Shown here: positions 18,709 to 26,211 of the stretch, piece by piece
Layout of the letters: each line of letters begins with the position of its first letter
Numbering within the stretch: position 1 is the stretch's first letter
Source of the DNA: Janibacter massiliensis
GTDB taxonomy: Bacteria; Actinomycetota; Actinomycetes; Actinomycetales; Dermatophilaceae
NCBI RefSeq assembly: GCF_900289115.1
Contig: NZ_LT985196.1
Location: 795,670 to 859,669, forward strand
Length of the DNA: 64,000 nt
Reading direction: 5' to 3'
Notes under the pieces: generated by a model
Databases searched by the model: none
Told to the model about the DNA's origin: nothing
What the model saw: only the letters and a program-made list of their open reading frames with translations
Program-made: the position numbers and the translations under genes

Positions 18709-20583
18709 TCAGAACGCCGACTCGGGAACCTCCATGAGGTCGTTGTCGCTCGCCTCGGCGATGGCGCGCTCGGCGGCCAGACGCGGCAGCACCTGACGCG
18801 CGAAGAACTGCGCGGCGGCGATCTTGCCGGTGTAGAAGTCGACGTCCTTGCCCGACGCGCCGGCCTCGAGGGCGTCCGCGGCGACGGCGGCCTGCTTGAC
18901 GAGCAGCCAGCCGACGACGAGATCACCGGCCGCGAGGAGGAAGCGGGTCGTGTTCTGCCCGACCTTGTAGAGGTTGGTGACGTCGCCACCCTCCTGGCGG
19001 GGGTCGGACTTCATCAGCTCGCCGACCATGTAGCCCATCGTCCCCTGGACGTCCTCGAGGGCCTTGGCGAGCAGGTCGCGCTCGCGGTCGAGCTTGCCGC
19101 CCTGCGCGCCCTTGGCGCCGGCCGTCTCCTGGATCTGCTGGGCGAGCCACATGAGGGCCTGGGCCTTGTCGCGGATGATCTTGCGGAAGAAGAAGTCCAT
19201 GCCCTGGATGGCCGTCGTGCCCTCGTAGAGGGTGTCGATCTTGGCGTCCCGGACGTACTGCTCGATCGGGTAGTCCTGGAGGAAGCCGGAGCCGCCGAAC
19301 GTCTGGAGCGACTCGGTGCCCAGGAGGACCCACGCCCGCTCGGAGCCGAGGCCCTTGACGATCGGCAGGAGGAGGTCGTTGACGCGGTTGGCCATCGCCG
19401 CCGGGCTGTCCTCGGCGATCTTCTCGCTGCCGGTGCGGCGCTGCTCGATGTCGACGATGTCCTGCTGCGTCGCGGTGAAGTGCACGAGCGCGCGCAGGCC
19501 CTCGGCGTAGGCCTTCTGCAGCATGAGGGAGCGGCGGACGTCCGGGTGGTGGGTGATCGTCACTCGCGGGGCGGCCTTGTCCGTCATCTGCGTGAGGTCG
19601 GCGCCCTGGACGCGCTCCTTGGCGAACTCGAGGGCGTTGAGGTAGCCGGTCGACAGGGTGGCGATGGCCTTCGTGCCGACGAGCATGCGGGCGTGCTCGA
19701 TGACGCGGAACATCTGGGCGATGCCGTCGTGGACGTCGCCGAGGAGCGTGCCGACGGCCGGCTCCTTCTCGCCGAAGGTGACCTCGCAGGTCGTGGAGAC
19801 CTTCAGGCCCATCTTCTTCTCGACGTTGGTGACGTAGGCGCCGTTGCGCTCGCCGAGCTCACCGGTCTCGAGGTCGACGTGGAACTTCGGGACGATGAAG
19901 AGCGACAGGCCCTTCGTGCCGGGGCCGGCGCCCTCGGGGCGGGCGAGGACGAAGTGGATGACGTTGTCCGTCATGTCGGACTCGGCCGAGGTGATGAAGC
20001 GCTTGACGCCCTCGATGTTCCACGTGCCGTCGCCGTTGTCGTGGGCCTTCGTCCGGCCGGCGCCGACGTCCGAGCCGGCGTCCGGCTCGGTGAGGACCAT
20101 CGTGCAGTGCCAGCCCTTCTCGATGATCCAGCGGGCGAGCTTCTTCTGCTCCTCGTTGCCGAGGAGGGCGAGGAGGTTGCCGAAGGAGTACGAGGCGGCG
20201 AACATCGCGATCGCCGGGTTGGCGCCCAGGACCATCTCGTTCATGGCCCACTTCAGCGACGGCGGGGCGTCGGTGCCGCCGAACTCGGCCGGGGCGTCGA
20301 CGCTCCAGAAGCCGGACTCGACGTAGGCCTGGTAGCTCTTGGCGAAGGACTCGGGCATCGTCACCGAGAACGTCTTCGGGTCGTAGACCGGCGGGTTGCG
20401 GTCGGCGTCGGCGAACGACTCGGCCAGCTCGTTCTCCGCGAGGCGCGCGACCTCCTTGAGCATCTCCTTGGCGGTGTCGGCGTCGACCTCGCCGTACGGG
20501 TCCTGACCGAGGACCTCCTGGCGGTTGAAGACCTCGAAGTAGTTGAACTCGACGTCCCGCAAGTTGCTCTTGTAGTGACCCAT
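18709..20583 (-). CDS. Acyl-CoA dehydrogenase, FadE5-like
   Basis: FAD enzyme that makes the alpha,beta double bond in the first oxidative step of fatty-acid beta-oxidation and hands electrons to ETF. It has 624 residues, the long FadE5 form with a C-terminal extension. The N-terminus [18 protein letters not shown] matches that family, and other landmarks are [25 protein letters not shown] and the C-terminal [20 protein letters not shown]. The ATG at 20583 was chosen over an in-frame ATG five codons upstream because it begins the conserved sequence and follows GAGGA. An 18-bp palindrome about 43 bp upstream matches one in front of the EtfD-like gene. Confidence 0.93.
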   Translation of the reverse strand: MGHYKSNLRDVEFNYFEVFNRQEVLGQDPYGEVDADTAKEMLKEVARLAENELAESFADADRNPPVYDPKTFSVTMPESFAKSYQAYVESGFWSVDAPAEFGGTDAPPSLKWAMNEMVLGANPAIAMFAASYSFGNLLALLGNEEQKKLARWIIEKGWHCTMVLTEPDAGSDVGAGRTKAHDNGDGTWNIEGVKRFITSAESDMTDNVIHFVLARPEGAGPGTKGLSLFIVPKFHVDLETGELGERNGAYVTNVEKKMGLKVSTTCEVTFGEKEPAVGTLLGDVHDGIAQMFRVIEHARMLVGTKAIATLSTGYLNALEFAKERVQGADLTQMTDKAAPRVTITHHPDVRRSLMLQKAYAEGLRALVHFTATQQDIVDIEQRRTGSEKIAEDSPAAMANRVNDLLLPIVKGLGSERAWVLLGTESLQTFGGSGFLQDYPIEQYVRDAKIDTLYEGTTAIQGMDFFFRKIIRDKAQALMWLAQQIQETAGAKGAQGGKLDRERDLLAKALEDVQGTMGYMVGELMKSDPRQEGGDVTNLYKVGQNTTRFLLAAGDLVVGWLLVKQAAVAADALEAGASGKDVDFYTGKIAAAQFFARQVLPRLAAERAIAEASDNDLMEVPESAF

Positions 20584-20625
20584 CGGTCGCGTCCTCACTG
20601 TCGCAGGGGAAGGAAGTCGTCGCCG

Positions 20626-20643
20626 GGTAAGCGCGCGCTCACC
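20626..20643. promoter_or_regulatory. Operator upstream of the acyl-CoA dehydrogenase gene (shared motif)
   Basis: GGTAAGCGCGCGCTCACC is an inverted repeat with one mismatch per arm pair. The core GTAAGCG-NN-CGCTCAC recurs at 46661-46676 upstream of the EtfD-like reductase, in the same orientation to the gene. The pattern is typical of TetR-family operators. Confidence 0.65.
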
Positions 20644-20745
20644 TAGCCTGCCTCATCGTCTCCGGCCGGGTGGGCCTCGGGCAAGGCGGGGGACACGATC
20701 GTGGCGAACGACACTCGCGCCGGCGTCTCTGGTTCACTGGCGGGC

Positions 20746-21306
20746 GTGCCGACGAAGCCCCCTGCCGACACAGAGCCCGACGACCTCGACGCGACCTTCG
20801 GCGACCCCCGGGGTGATGACCTGATCGACGACGACCGCAGCGGTGACCTGCTCGAGCTGACCGAGGGGGAGCGCCCCGCACGGCCCGGGATGAAGCAGCT
20901 GGCGTTGCTCGGAGCGGGCCTGCTCGGGGCCCTCGTCGCGGTCGCCCTGCTCATCGGGCTCTTCGTGTCGCTGGCCGACCCGACGCGGCACCACGAGCCG
21001 TGGGCGGGCGGCGTCGCGGCACCCGAGGGGAAGCCGTACGAGTACGTCGTCGTCGACGGGCGCTCGGGGATCGACTCGACCGACACCGTCTACGTCCAGC
21101 AGAAGCCCGAGAAGGGCGAGGACTTCTGGCGCGTCGGGTGCTTCTCGGACGCCGCGTCGGAGGCGTCGTCGCTCGACTCCGTGGCGTGGGAGGGCGCGGG
21201 GGCGCTGCGGCTGACGACGGTCGACGGTCGCAGCGTGCGCGTCCCGATCGACACCGAGACCGGCGAGCCCGGCAAGGCCGAGGGCGAGCGCATCTTCAGC
21301 TGCTGA
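20746..21306 (+). CDS. Single-pass membrane protein of unknown function
   Basis: A 186-residue protein with an acidic cytoplasmic N-terminus (DDLDATFGDPRGDDLIDDD), one transmembrane helix (around KQLALLGAGLLGALVAVALL) and an extracellular domain of about 100 residues with two cysteines (RVGCFSD and the C-terminal Cys) that could pair. No family was recognised. The GTG at 20746 gives a natural acidic start; an in-frame GTG at 20701 would add 15 residues and cannot be excluded. It is divergent from the acyl-CoA dehydrogenase gene. Confidence 0.6.
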   Translation: MPTKPPADTEPDDLDATFGDPRGDDLIDDDRSGDLLELTEGERPARPGMKQLALLGAGLLGALVAVALLIGLFVSLADPTRHHEPWAGGVAAPEGKPYEYVVVDGRSGIDSTDTVYVQQKPEKGEDFWRVGCFSDAASEASSLDSVAWEGAGALRLTTVDGRSVRVPIDTETGEPGKAEGERIFSC

Positions 21307-21319
21307 GTGGCTTAACCCG

Positions 21320-21325
21320 TACGCT
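21320..21325 (+). promoter_or_regulatory. -10 box TACGCT before a very short ORF
   Basis: TACGCT lies 6 nt before the ATG at 21332, the same spacing seen at core genes in this window, suggesting a genuine ancestral gene start at the edge of the accessory region. Confidence 0.5.
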
Positions 21326-21331
21326 GGGGGC

Positions 21332-21472
21332 ATGACGACGGCAGACGTGCACGACCTCGTGCCGCACACGTGCCGGGACCTCGTGTTCGGGACTGCCGCG
21401 GGTCTGCTCGCCTACGAGGACGCGTTCGACGAGCCGCTTGACGAGATCGCGGAGTTGTTCGCCGGCGCGTGA
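21332..21472 (+). pseudogene. Short ORF, possibly the 5' stub of a gene cut by the accessory region
   Basis: A 46-codon ORF (begins TTADVHDLVPHTCRDLVFG) with a convincing leaderless promoter and host-like codon use, but no recognised homologue and an abrupt end where GC falls. Either it is a real micro-protein or it is the remaining N-terminus of a longer gene whose 3' part was replaced by the toxin-antitoxin region. Its 3' end overlaps a minus-strand ORF. Confidence 0.35.
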
Positions 21473-21702
21473 ACGCGCTCCTCGACACGCTCCGGTGCGG
21501 CCTCCACCGGCGGGGCGCCAAGCAGTTCGCGCATCTCGTTGCCGTGCTTGCGGATCTGATGCGGACCCCAGCCCTCGGTCTCGGCGGTCCATGCCATGAG
21601 CTGGAACTTTAGGCTCTGCGCCTTTGACACGTACTGCTTGATCTTCGCCTCTGGCACGAGGTTGGAGCGCTGCAAGTTCTCCGATGCGCTTATGCCCGGC
21701 AT
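21412..21702 (-). CDS. Unknown small protein downstream of the toxin gene
   Basis: A 96-residue ORF starting 6 nt after the RelE-like toxin stop codon, on the same strand, so it may be the third gene of the toxin-antitoxin operon. The central part (AKIKQYVSKAQSLKFQLMAW, then GWGPHQIRKHGNEM) looks like real alpha-helical protein. The last 20 residues are Ser/Asn rich and overlap the plus-strand 46-codon ORF, so the 3' end may be degraded. No family was recognised. Confidence 0.35.
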   Translation of the reverse strand: MPGISASENLQRSNLVPEAKIKQYVSKAQSLKFQLMAWTAETEGWGPHQIRKHGNEMRELLGAPPVEAAPERVEERVHAPANNSAISSSGSSNASS

Positions 21703-21708
21703 GCGCTG

Positions 21709-21975
21709 TCAACGGCTGCGGCGGTAGATCTCCCTGCGGTGCCCGACGGCGAGGACGAGGACGCGGAGCACGCCATCGTCGATGTCGTAGACGATGCGGT
21801 AGTCGCCGGTACGCACCCGCCACTCGCCGGCGCCGCCCTTCAGCTTGCTGGCGTTGGCGGGCCGCGGGTCCGATGCCAGCAGGTCAATGGCGGTCCGCAC
21901 GCGCCTGCGCGCCGCACCGTCGAGCTTGCGCAGCTGGCGTGAGGCGGCCGGGGCGATCTCGACCAGGTAGGTCAT
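21709..21975 (-). CDS. RelE/ParE-family toxin
   Basis: An 88-residue toxin of the RelE/ParE superfamily, probably a ribosome-dependent mRNA endonuclease. The pattern is typical: LVEIAPAASRQLRKLDGAAR at the N-terminus, SKLKGGAGEWRVRTGDYRIV in the core and VLAVGHRREIYRR at the end, with Arg/Tyr/His residues where RelE enzymes act. The ATG overlaps the antitoxin stop by four bases (ATGA), giving translational coupling. Confidence 0.9.
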   Translation of the reverse strand: MTYLVEIAPAASRQLRKLDGAARRRVRTAIDLLASDPRPANASKLKGGAGEWRVRTGDYRIVYDIDDGVLRVLVLAVGHRREIYRRSR

Positions 21976-22232
21976 GCCATGCCGAGGTCGGCCTTGACCT
22001 GCTCCCACGGGATCGCACCCTCGGCGTCGATCTCCTCCCGAGCGGCTCGAGCGGCTTCGATGTCAGCGAGGTCTTCTGCGGCCTCGATGAGTCGGTCGAG
22101 ATCGTCGGCGTCGATGACGGCGGCGACCCGTTGGCCCCGCCGGGTCAGGTACACGGGGTCGTGCCGAACCCGAGCCGAGTCCACGACATCGGCCAGCCGG
22201 GCGCGCGCATCGGTCACGGTCATCTCACTCAT
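21972..22232 (-). CDS. Phd/YefM-family antitoxin
   Basis: An 86-residue antitoxin that binds DNA through its N-terminal half (TVTDARARLADVVDSARVRH, then LTRRGQRVAAVIDADDLDRL) and neutralises the toxin with its C-terminal tail (GAIPWEQVKADLGMA). It lies upstream of and overlaps the toxin gene, the standard order for such pairs, and presumably autorepresses the operon. A second ATG three codons in is an alternative start. Confidence 0.9.
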   Translation of the reverse strand: MSEMTVTDARARLADVVDSARVRHDPVYLTRRGQRVAAVIDADDLDRLIEAAEDLADIEAARAAREEIDAEGAIPWEQVKADLGMA

Positions 22233-22615
22233 GCACGTGATTGTGCGCTGAAACCGCCGAAATGTACATCGGTGAGGTGGGTGAAGCGGTGCGGGCGGCG
22301 AGCAGCTGCGAGGGGCCGGTCGGCGTCCCGCCGTTGGTGGAGGACCACCTCTCCCGTCAGGACGTTCTCCTCGCCCCGGCCGCCTCCGCGGTGCCTGACC
22401 GCGGATCCCTCGCAGGAGAATTCGTCCAGCAGCTGGCGGATAGCGCGAGTCACCAGGTGACCATACGACCCGCCGTGGCGCGGGGCTGCGCGGCTCAGCG
22501 GACGCCCCGCGGTCTCGCTCGACGGTCGTCCGTCTGTCGTCGGGCGGTGGCATCGACGCTGATCCGCGCTCGTCGGCGACTTCCCGCTGTCGGTGCTGCT
22601 TGGCAGCCTTCCGGT
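22233..22615. other. No gene seen
   Basis: About 380 bp between the antitoxin start and the next gene. Open frames on both strands have neither a plausible start signal nor recognisable sequence; a minus-strand stretch (VTRAIRQLLDEFSCEG) is weakly protein-like and could be a decayed gene. The antitoxin promoter and operator must lie in the part next to 22233. Confidence 0.5.
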
Positions 22616-23836
22616 ATGGACGCACACCGCCGACCGTTGTTCGACGGCGCCAGACGCACTGATGGGTCTCCGGGCAAGCACCGCGAGTCCACCTTCGAGT
22701 TCTTGAACCGTGTCGCAGGGGACTACTGGGAACACCCTCGGGATCTGATGCAGCAGTGGCTTGACCACGTCTCGAGCGGAGACGAGTATATGGATCTGCG
22801 CAATCGCCTGCGCAGTCGGGATGACGACCAGTTCCGAAGCGCCTTTCTCGAGCTCTACCTACACGAAAGCCTGTTGCGCGCCGGCTACGAGGTCACTATC
22901 CACCCAGACGTCGCGGGCACTTCGTCTCGGCCAGACTTCTCGGCTGAGCGCGACGGCGAAAGGATTTACGTCGAAGCAATCGCTCCCGGCGCGACTCCGA
23001 CAGCGAAGGCCGCCGCGCAGCGGCGTGCCGTCCTCTTCGACGTGGTGGACCAGGTCCCGGACCTCCGGTTCTATCTGTGGTTGAACGATCTGTCTGACGG
23101 GCCGCGACCCCCGGCCGCGGCTCGCCTACGCGCTGACCTCACTCGTTGGCTCTCCACTCTTGACCCCACCAGTGAGATCGATCTCGATCGTGCCGCGACC
23201 TACGAGTGGACCCACGATGGGTGGTCGGCCACGTTCAAGGCCATTCCTGCCGGGCCCGGACCCCAGCGTCGAGGTGCCGACCACCGAGCGATCGGTGTGT
23301 ATGGGCACACCCGGGCGGGCATAGTTGACGACGCGCCATGGATCCGCAAAGCGCTCACCAGCAAGCACCGCAAGTATGGGGACCTCGACGCCCCGTTTGT
23401 CGTGGCAATCGGCACCTACAACTTCGCTAGTGACCGTTGGCACGCCACCAATGCTCTGTACGGAGGGGAGGCGTACCGCTTGAGTGAGACGGAGGCAAGC
23501 GAAATTCGGGCACAGCCGTTTCGACACCCTGACGGCTACTTTGGCGCCCCGCCAAGGTGGCAGAACCGTCACGTGGCTGGCGTGCTGGTTGTGAACCAGC
23601 TGATGCCGTATCACGTGCAGCGGGCCGAGGTCACTCTTTGGCGCCATCCGGCCCCCTTCCGCGGGCTGCCCCGGGATCTGGGGATCCCCGCAGCAACAGT
23701 TCAAATCGAAGGTAGACAGCTGGATCAGCAGCCCCCGACCGGGACCGCGCAGGACTTCTTCGGTCTGTCCGATCCTTGGCCACCCGGCGAACCGTGGTCC
23801 GGGCGAACTCGCTACGGACTGATGAGACGCGGATAG
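22616..23836 (+). CDS. Predicted PD-(D/E)XK-fold protein, uncharacterised
   Basis: A 406-residue protein. The segment from residue 72 to 125 looks like a restriction-endonuclease core: a helix with Glu79/Glu84 (FRSAFLELYLHESLLRAGYE), then RPDF (Asp107) and a strand ending YVEA (Glu120). The usual catalytic Lys after the last Glu is replaced by Ala/Ile, so activity is uncertain. The rest (for example FYLWLNDLS, and FVVAIGTYNF later) is alpha/beta of unknown role. Similar uncharacterised proteins occur in variable genomic regions. Start: the ATG at 22616, because the upstream extension of the frame is not protein-like. Base composition is lower in GC than in core genes. Confidence 0.6.
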   Translation: MDAHRRPLFDGARRTDGSPGKHRESTFEFLNRVAGDYWEHPRDLMQQWLDHVSSGDEYMDLRNRLRSRDDDQFRSAFLELYLHESLLRAGYEVTIHPDVAGTSSRPDFSAERDGERIYVEAIAPGATPTAKAAAQRRAVLFDVVDQVPDLRFYLWLNDLSDGPRPPAAARLRADLTRWLSTLDPTSEIDLDRAATYEWTHDGWSATFKAIPAGPGPQRRGADHRAIGVYGHTRAGIVDDAPWIRKALTSKHRKYGDLDAPFVVAIGTYNFASDRWHATNALYGGEAYRLSETEASEIRAQPFRHPDGYFGAPPRWQNRHVAGVLVVNQLMPYHVQRAEVTLWRHPAPFRGLPRDLGIPAATVQIEGRQLDQQPPTGTAQDFFGLSDPWPPGEPWSGRTRYGLMRRG

Positions 23837-23845
23837 AGGGAATTT

Positions 23846-23860
23846 TCGAGGAAACCTCGA
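23846..23860 (+). terminator. Short hairpin after the PD-(D/E)XK-like gene
   Basis: TCGAGG (23846-23851) and CCTCGA (23855-23860) enclose AAA ten bases after the stop codon. The stem is short, so terminator function is tentative. Confidence 0.4.
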
Positions 23861-24134
23861 CGCAAGTATCGTCCATGTGCCGGGAGTACCCCGGACCGCC
23901 GTGTGATCGCCCGACGAGCGCCACACGGGGTTGCACCAACGGGGACGGTGTTCGTCATGGTCCCTGCACGAATGCCGCAAACAACTCCCGCGGACTCTGA
24001 CGTGTCCTCGTGGAGGGGTGTTGCCCTAATTCGCTCCGGCCCTTAGTTTCCAGGCTTCCTGTCTGCGCCGGTCGCACCCTTCACACGCACGGTGCAACTT
24101 CTTCACACGTCACCCAAGCAGGGCCGGCAGTTAC
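23861..24134. other. No gene seen
   Basis: About 270 bp of relatively AT-rich sequence between two convergent accessory genes. No RNA gene, repeat or credible ORF is visible; two short plus-strand frames lack start signals and homology. Confidence 0.5.
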
Positions 24135-25076
24135 TCAGGGGGCCGTCGGACCAGCACTGATGCCGGGCCCGAATTTCCGTTCCTTTGAGGCGCGCTCGAC
24201 CAGCCCCGCGCTGAACAGGTTCACGAGGGTCACTGCGAGGGAGACAGCAACGGTGGCTTCCTCCATGGAGACATCCCCCGGCGCGCTCGGCTGTCCACCG
24301 TGTCGATCGTGCTGTCCGTGCCAAAGCACCCTGGCCATGCCGATCAGAACTTCGGTGGGTGGGGCCTGGGCGTGCAAGCGCTTCATGGGGAGCAGCCAGT
24401 CAGTTTGATTCTCCATCTGTTTGAGCACGGTGCCGAGCGTTGCCGATTGGTTGTTCGGCGACACCACCGGGATTGCTGCGTCCTCCACCGCTTTGATTGC
24501 CAAGCCGTACGCGGCACTGGCGTTGGGCTCGATCCCGTACAGCGCCTCCCATGCGCTGGCCAGTCGTGCGCCCGCTCGGTCGGCGCTGGCAATGACCGCG
24601 TCGGCGGCTACCTGCACGCCCTTCGGCACGCGGCGGACGAGTGCCACCCGGCCGGTTCGTTCCCCCACCTGCCAAGCCGACTTCGATCGCGTGAGAGCCG
24701 CATCCAGAGCCCGGTCGTCGGCCTGGTCTGCGTGAGCGAGTAGGTAGTCAACGATCATCAGAGGCTTCTGGCTCTGTTTCAGAGCCGCCATCACGATCTT
24801 GAACTGAGCCTCTCCTTGCGCTGCACCATTCTCCCGCATACGGATCGCCGGTAGCCCAATCTGGAGCGTCTGGCACATGGCCTCTACCAGCGTCTCCTGA
24901 ACCATGGGGAACCGGCCGCTGCCATCCCTGTATCGGCGGTGAGTTGTGATCGTGTTGCGGATCCACGCCCATAGGGCAGTGTCGAGCCACACGGGCACGC
25001 CCTCGTGCAGCGCGTCGTACTCCGCGATTTGGTCTTCAGTCTCGACTCCAAGCGGGCGCCACGTCTCATCAGCCAT
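24135..25076 (-). CDS. Abi-C/HEPN-like protein (putative abortive-infection factor)
   Basis: A 313-residue, mostly helical protein. The C-terminal half has AYGLAIKAVEDAAIPVVSP, then LGTVLKQMENQTDWLL, then HDRHGG and a final hydrophobic helix. This order resembles Abi-C/Apea-type HEPN domains found in phage-defence proteins, but the match is from memory of the pattern only. The N-terminal half was not recognised. The start is uncertain: ATG 25076 (with CAATAT 7 nt upstream) or ATG 25106. It follows another minus-strand ORF with 41 bp or less between them, suggesting an operon. Confidence 0.5.
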   Translation of the reverse strand: MADETWRPLGVETEDQIAEYDALHEGVPVWLDTALWAWIRNTITTHRRYRDGSGRFPMVQETLVEAMCQTLQIGLPAIRMRENGAAQGEAQFKIVMAALKQSQKPLMIVDYLLAHADQADDRALDAALTRSKSAWQVGERTGRVALVRRVPKGVQVAADAVIASADRAGARLASAWEALYGIEPNASAAYGLAIKAVEDAAIPVVSPNNQSATLGTVLKQMENQTDWLLPMKRLHAQAPPTEVLIGMARVLWHGQHDRHGGQPSAPGDVSMEEATVAVSLAVTLVNLFSAGLVERASKERKFGPGISAGPTAP

Positions 25077-25117
25077 GATCAAGATATTGACACTCGGTGG
25101 CGACATCGTCACGGAGG

Positions 25118-25609
25118 TCACTTGCTCAGGGCTACCGACAGGGTCAGGCACGGCGCGCCCGCAGTCAGCGGGCTATCGCCACCGCTCTGACGCCGCGGAA
25201 CCGGCCGCTGGCAGCCCCCGGCCTTGCCACGCCGGTCGGAGCCCATGTCGCTCCCTTCACTCCGTGTTGGCGAGCTCCTCGTCAGGACGATGTGCCAGTA
25301 GCGACCCAGCCCAGGGCACGGGCCACCCATGGCGTGCCGCAGCGCGCTGAACGTTCCACGGTCGAACCCGAAGACATCGGTGTCCTTCGCGGTGAAGAGG
25401 ACCGTCAATTTCGGCGCGAAGACTTCTGTGGGAGTGAGGAGGCTCGACTCGTCGCCAAGGTCGCGGCGGGCCGCGACAACGAACTCCGCGTACAGCCGCA
25501 TGATGACCGGACCCGGCGCGTCGCCGTAGGCTCCCTGCATCATCCGTCCGAATGCCCGTTGGCAGTCATCCGATGCGTAGGCCAGGGCCTCGCGCCAGAA
25601 CTCATTCAT
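25118..25609 (-). CDS. Uncharacterised protein, possible frameshift near the 3' end
   Basis: A 163-residue ORF. Residues 1 to about 100 (begins NEFWREALAYASDDCQRAFG) look like a genuine helical protein. After GGPCPGLG, codon use deteriorates in this frame, whereas the shifted frame continues SLLAHRPDEELANTE and stops near 25258, just before an AAGGGAG-ATG signal at 25246. So either the real gene is shorter and shifted by a point mutation, or the region is decaying. No family was recognised. Confidence 0.4.
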   Translation of the reverse strand: MNEFWREALAYASDDCQRAFGRMMQGAYGDAPGPVIMRLYAEFVVAARRDLGDESSLLTPTEVFAPKLTVLFTAKDTDVFGFDRGTFSALRHAMGGPCPGLGRYWHIVLTRSSPTRSEGSDMGSDRRGKAGGCQRPVPRRQSGGDSPLTAGAPCLTLSVALSK

Positions 25610-25657
25610 TACCCGCATCTACCGACACGGCGTGCAGCGACAGCGTGACCGTCGATA

Positions 25658-26010
25658 TCAGCGCGCGAGCATCCACACCCGCTGCAGCGGCAGTCGCACG
25701 CGCACCTCGTCCGGCAACTTCTCGTAGTTGTTCTGGACGGTCTCGATGATGTCGGCCGACTCCCACACCTTGATCTTGAAACGCTGATGCTTGACTGCGT
25801 CACGAGCCGGCTTGGACAGCCCGGCCCACGTAGCGATCAGTCCATAGTCGGCGCCTTGGGAGGCCACGAGCCCGGTGAGTTGAGAGATCGCCTCCGATCC
25901 GACCTGAGGGGTCTTGACCTGGACGACGATCTTCGGTGACTCCAGTCCGAGCAGTCCGCGCCCAGCCACGCGACGGTCTCGATGACCTGCTTGCCGCCAC
26001 CCCGGCGATT
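25658..26010 (-). pseudogene. Mrr-like restriction endonuclease, C-terminal fragment
   Basis: The open frame up to 25969 encodes RGLLGLESPKIVVQVKTPQV, LTGLVASQGADYGLIATWAG and KIKVWESADIIETV. This is the second half of an Mrr_cat domain, including the QxK part of its D-QxK active site (VQVK). The upstream part that should hold the catalytic Asp and the N-terminal winged helix is broken into different frames, so the gene is truncated. It heads a minus-strand series with the two ORFs downstream. Confidence 0.65.
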
Positions 26011-26198
26011 CCTGGGACGCCGATGGGCGAGCCCGGGACGCGTGAGCTCCCCAGGCAGACCCACCGCCGGATCCTCCGCACCTTCGCCCGCGGCCGGCTT
26101 GACCGCTCGGTGACCGAGGTCTGAGGTTCGGCCTGGAGAGAGCGCGCCGGCAAGTCGCGGCCGTGTGTTGGCGGGGTGTCGTGGTCAGGGCGCCGCGC

Positions 26199-26204
26199 TA
26201 CATT
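26199..26204 (+). promoter_or_regulatory. -10 box TACATT, leaderless start
   Basis: TACATT ends 7 nt before the ATG at 26212, supporting that start for the EVE-nuclease gene. Confidence 0.55.
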
Positions 26205-26211
26205 CAGCCGT

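Noticed and set aside
23776-24000. A plus-strand ORF of 74 codons after the PD-(D/E)XK-like gene
   Set aside because: Starts inside that gene in another frame and crosses its hairpin; no start signal.
24010-24408. A plus-strand ORF of 132 codons
   Set aside because: Overlaps the Abi-C/HEPN-like gene antisense, lacks start signals and is not protein-like.
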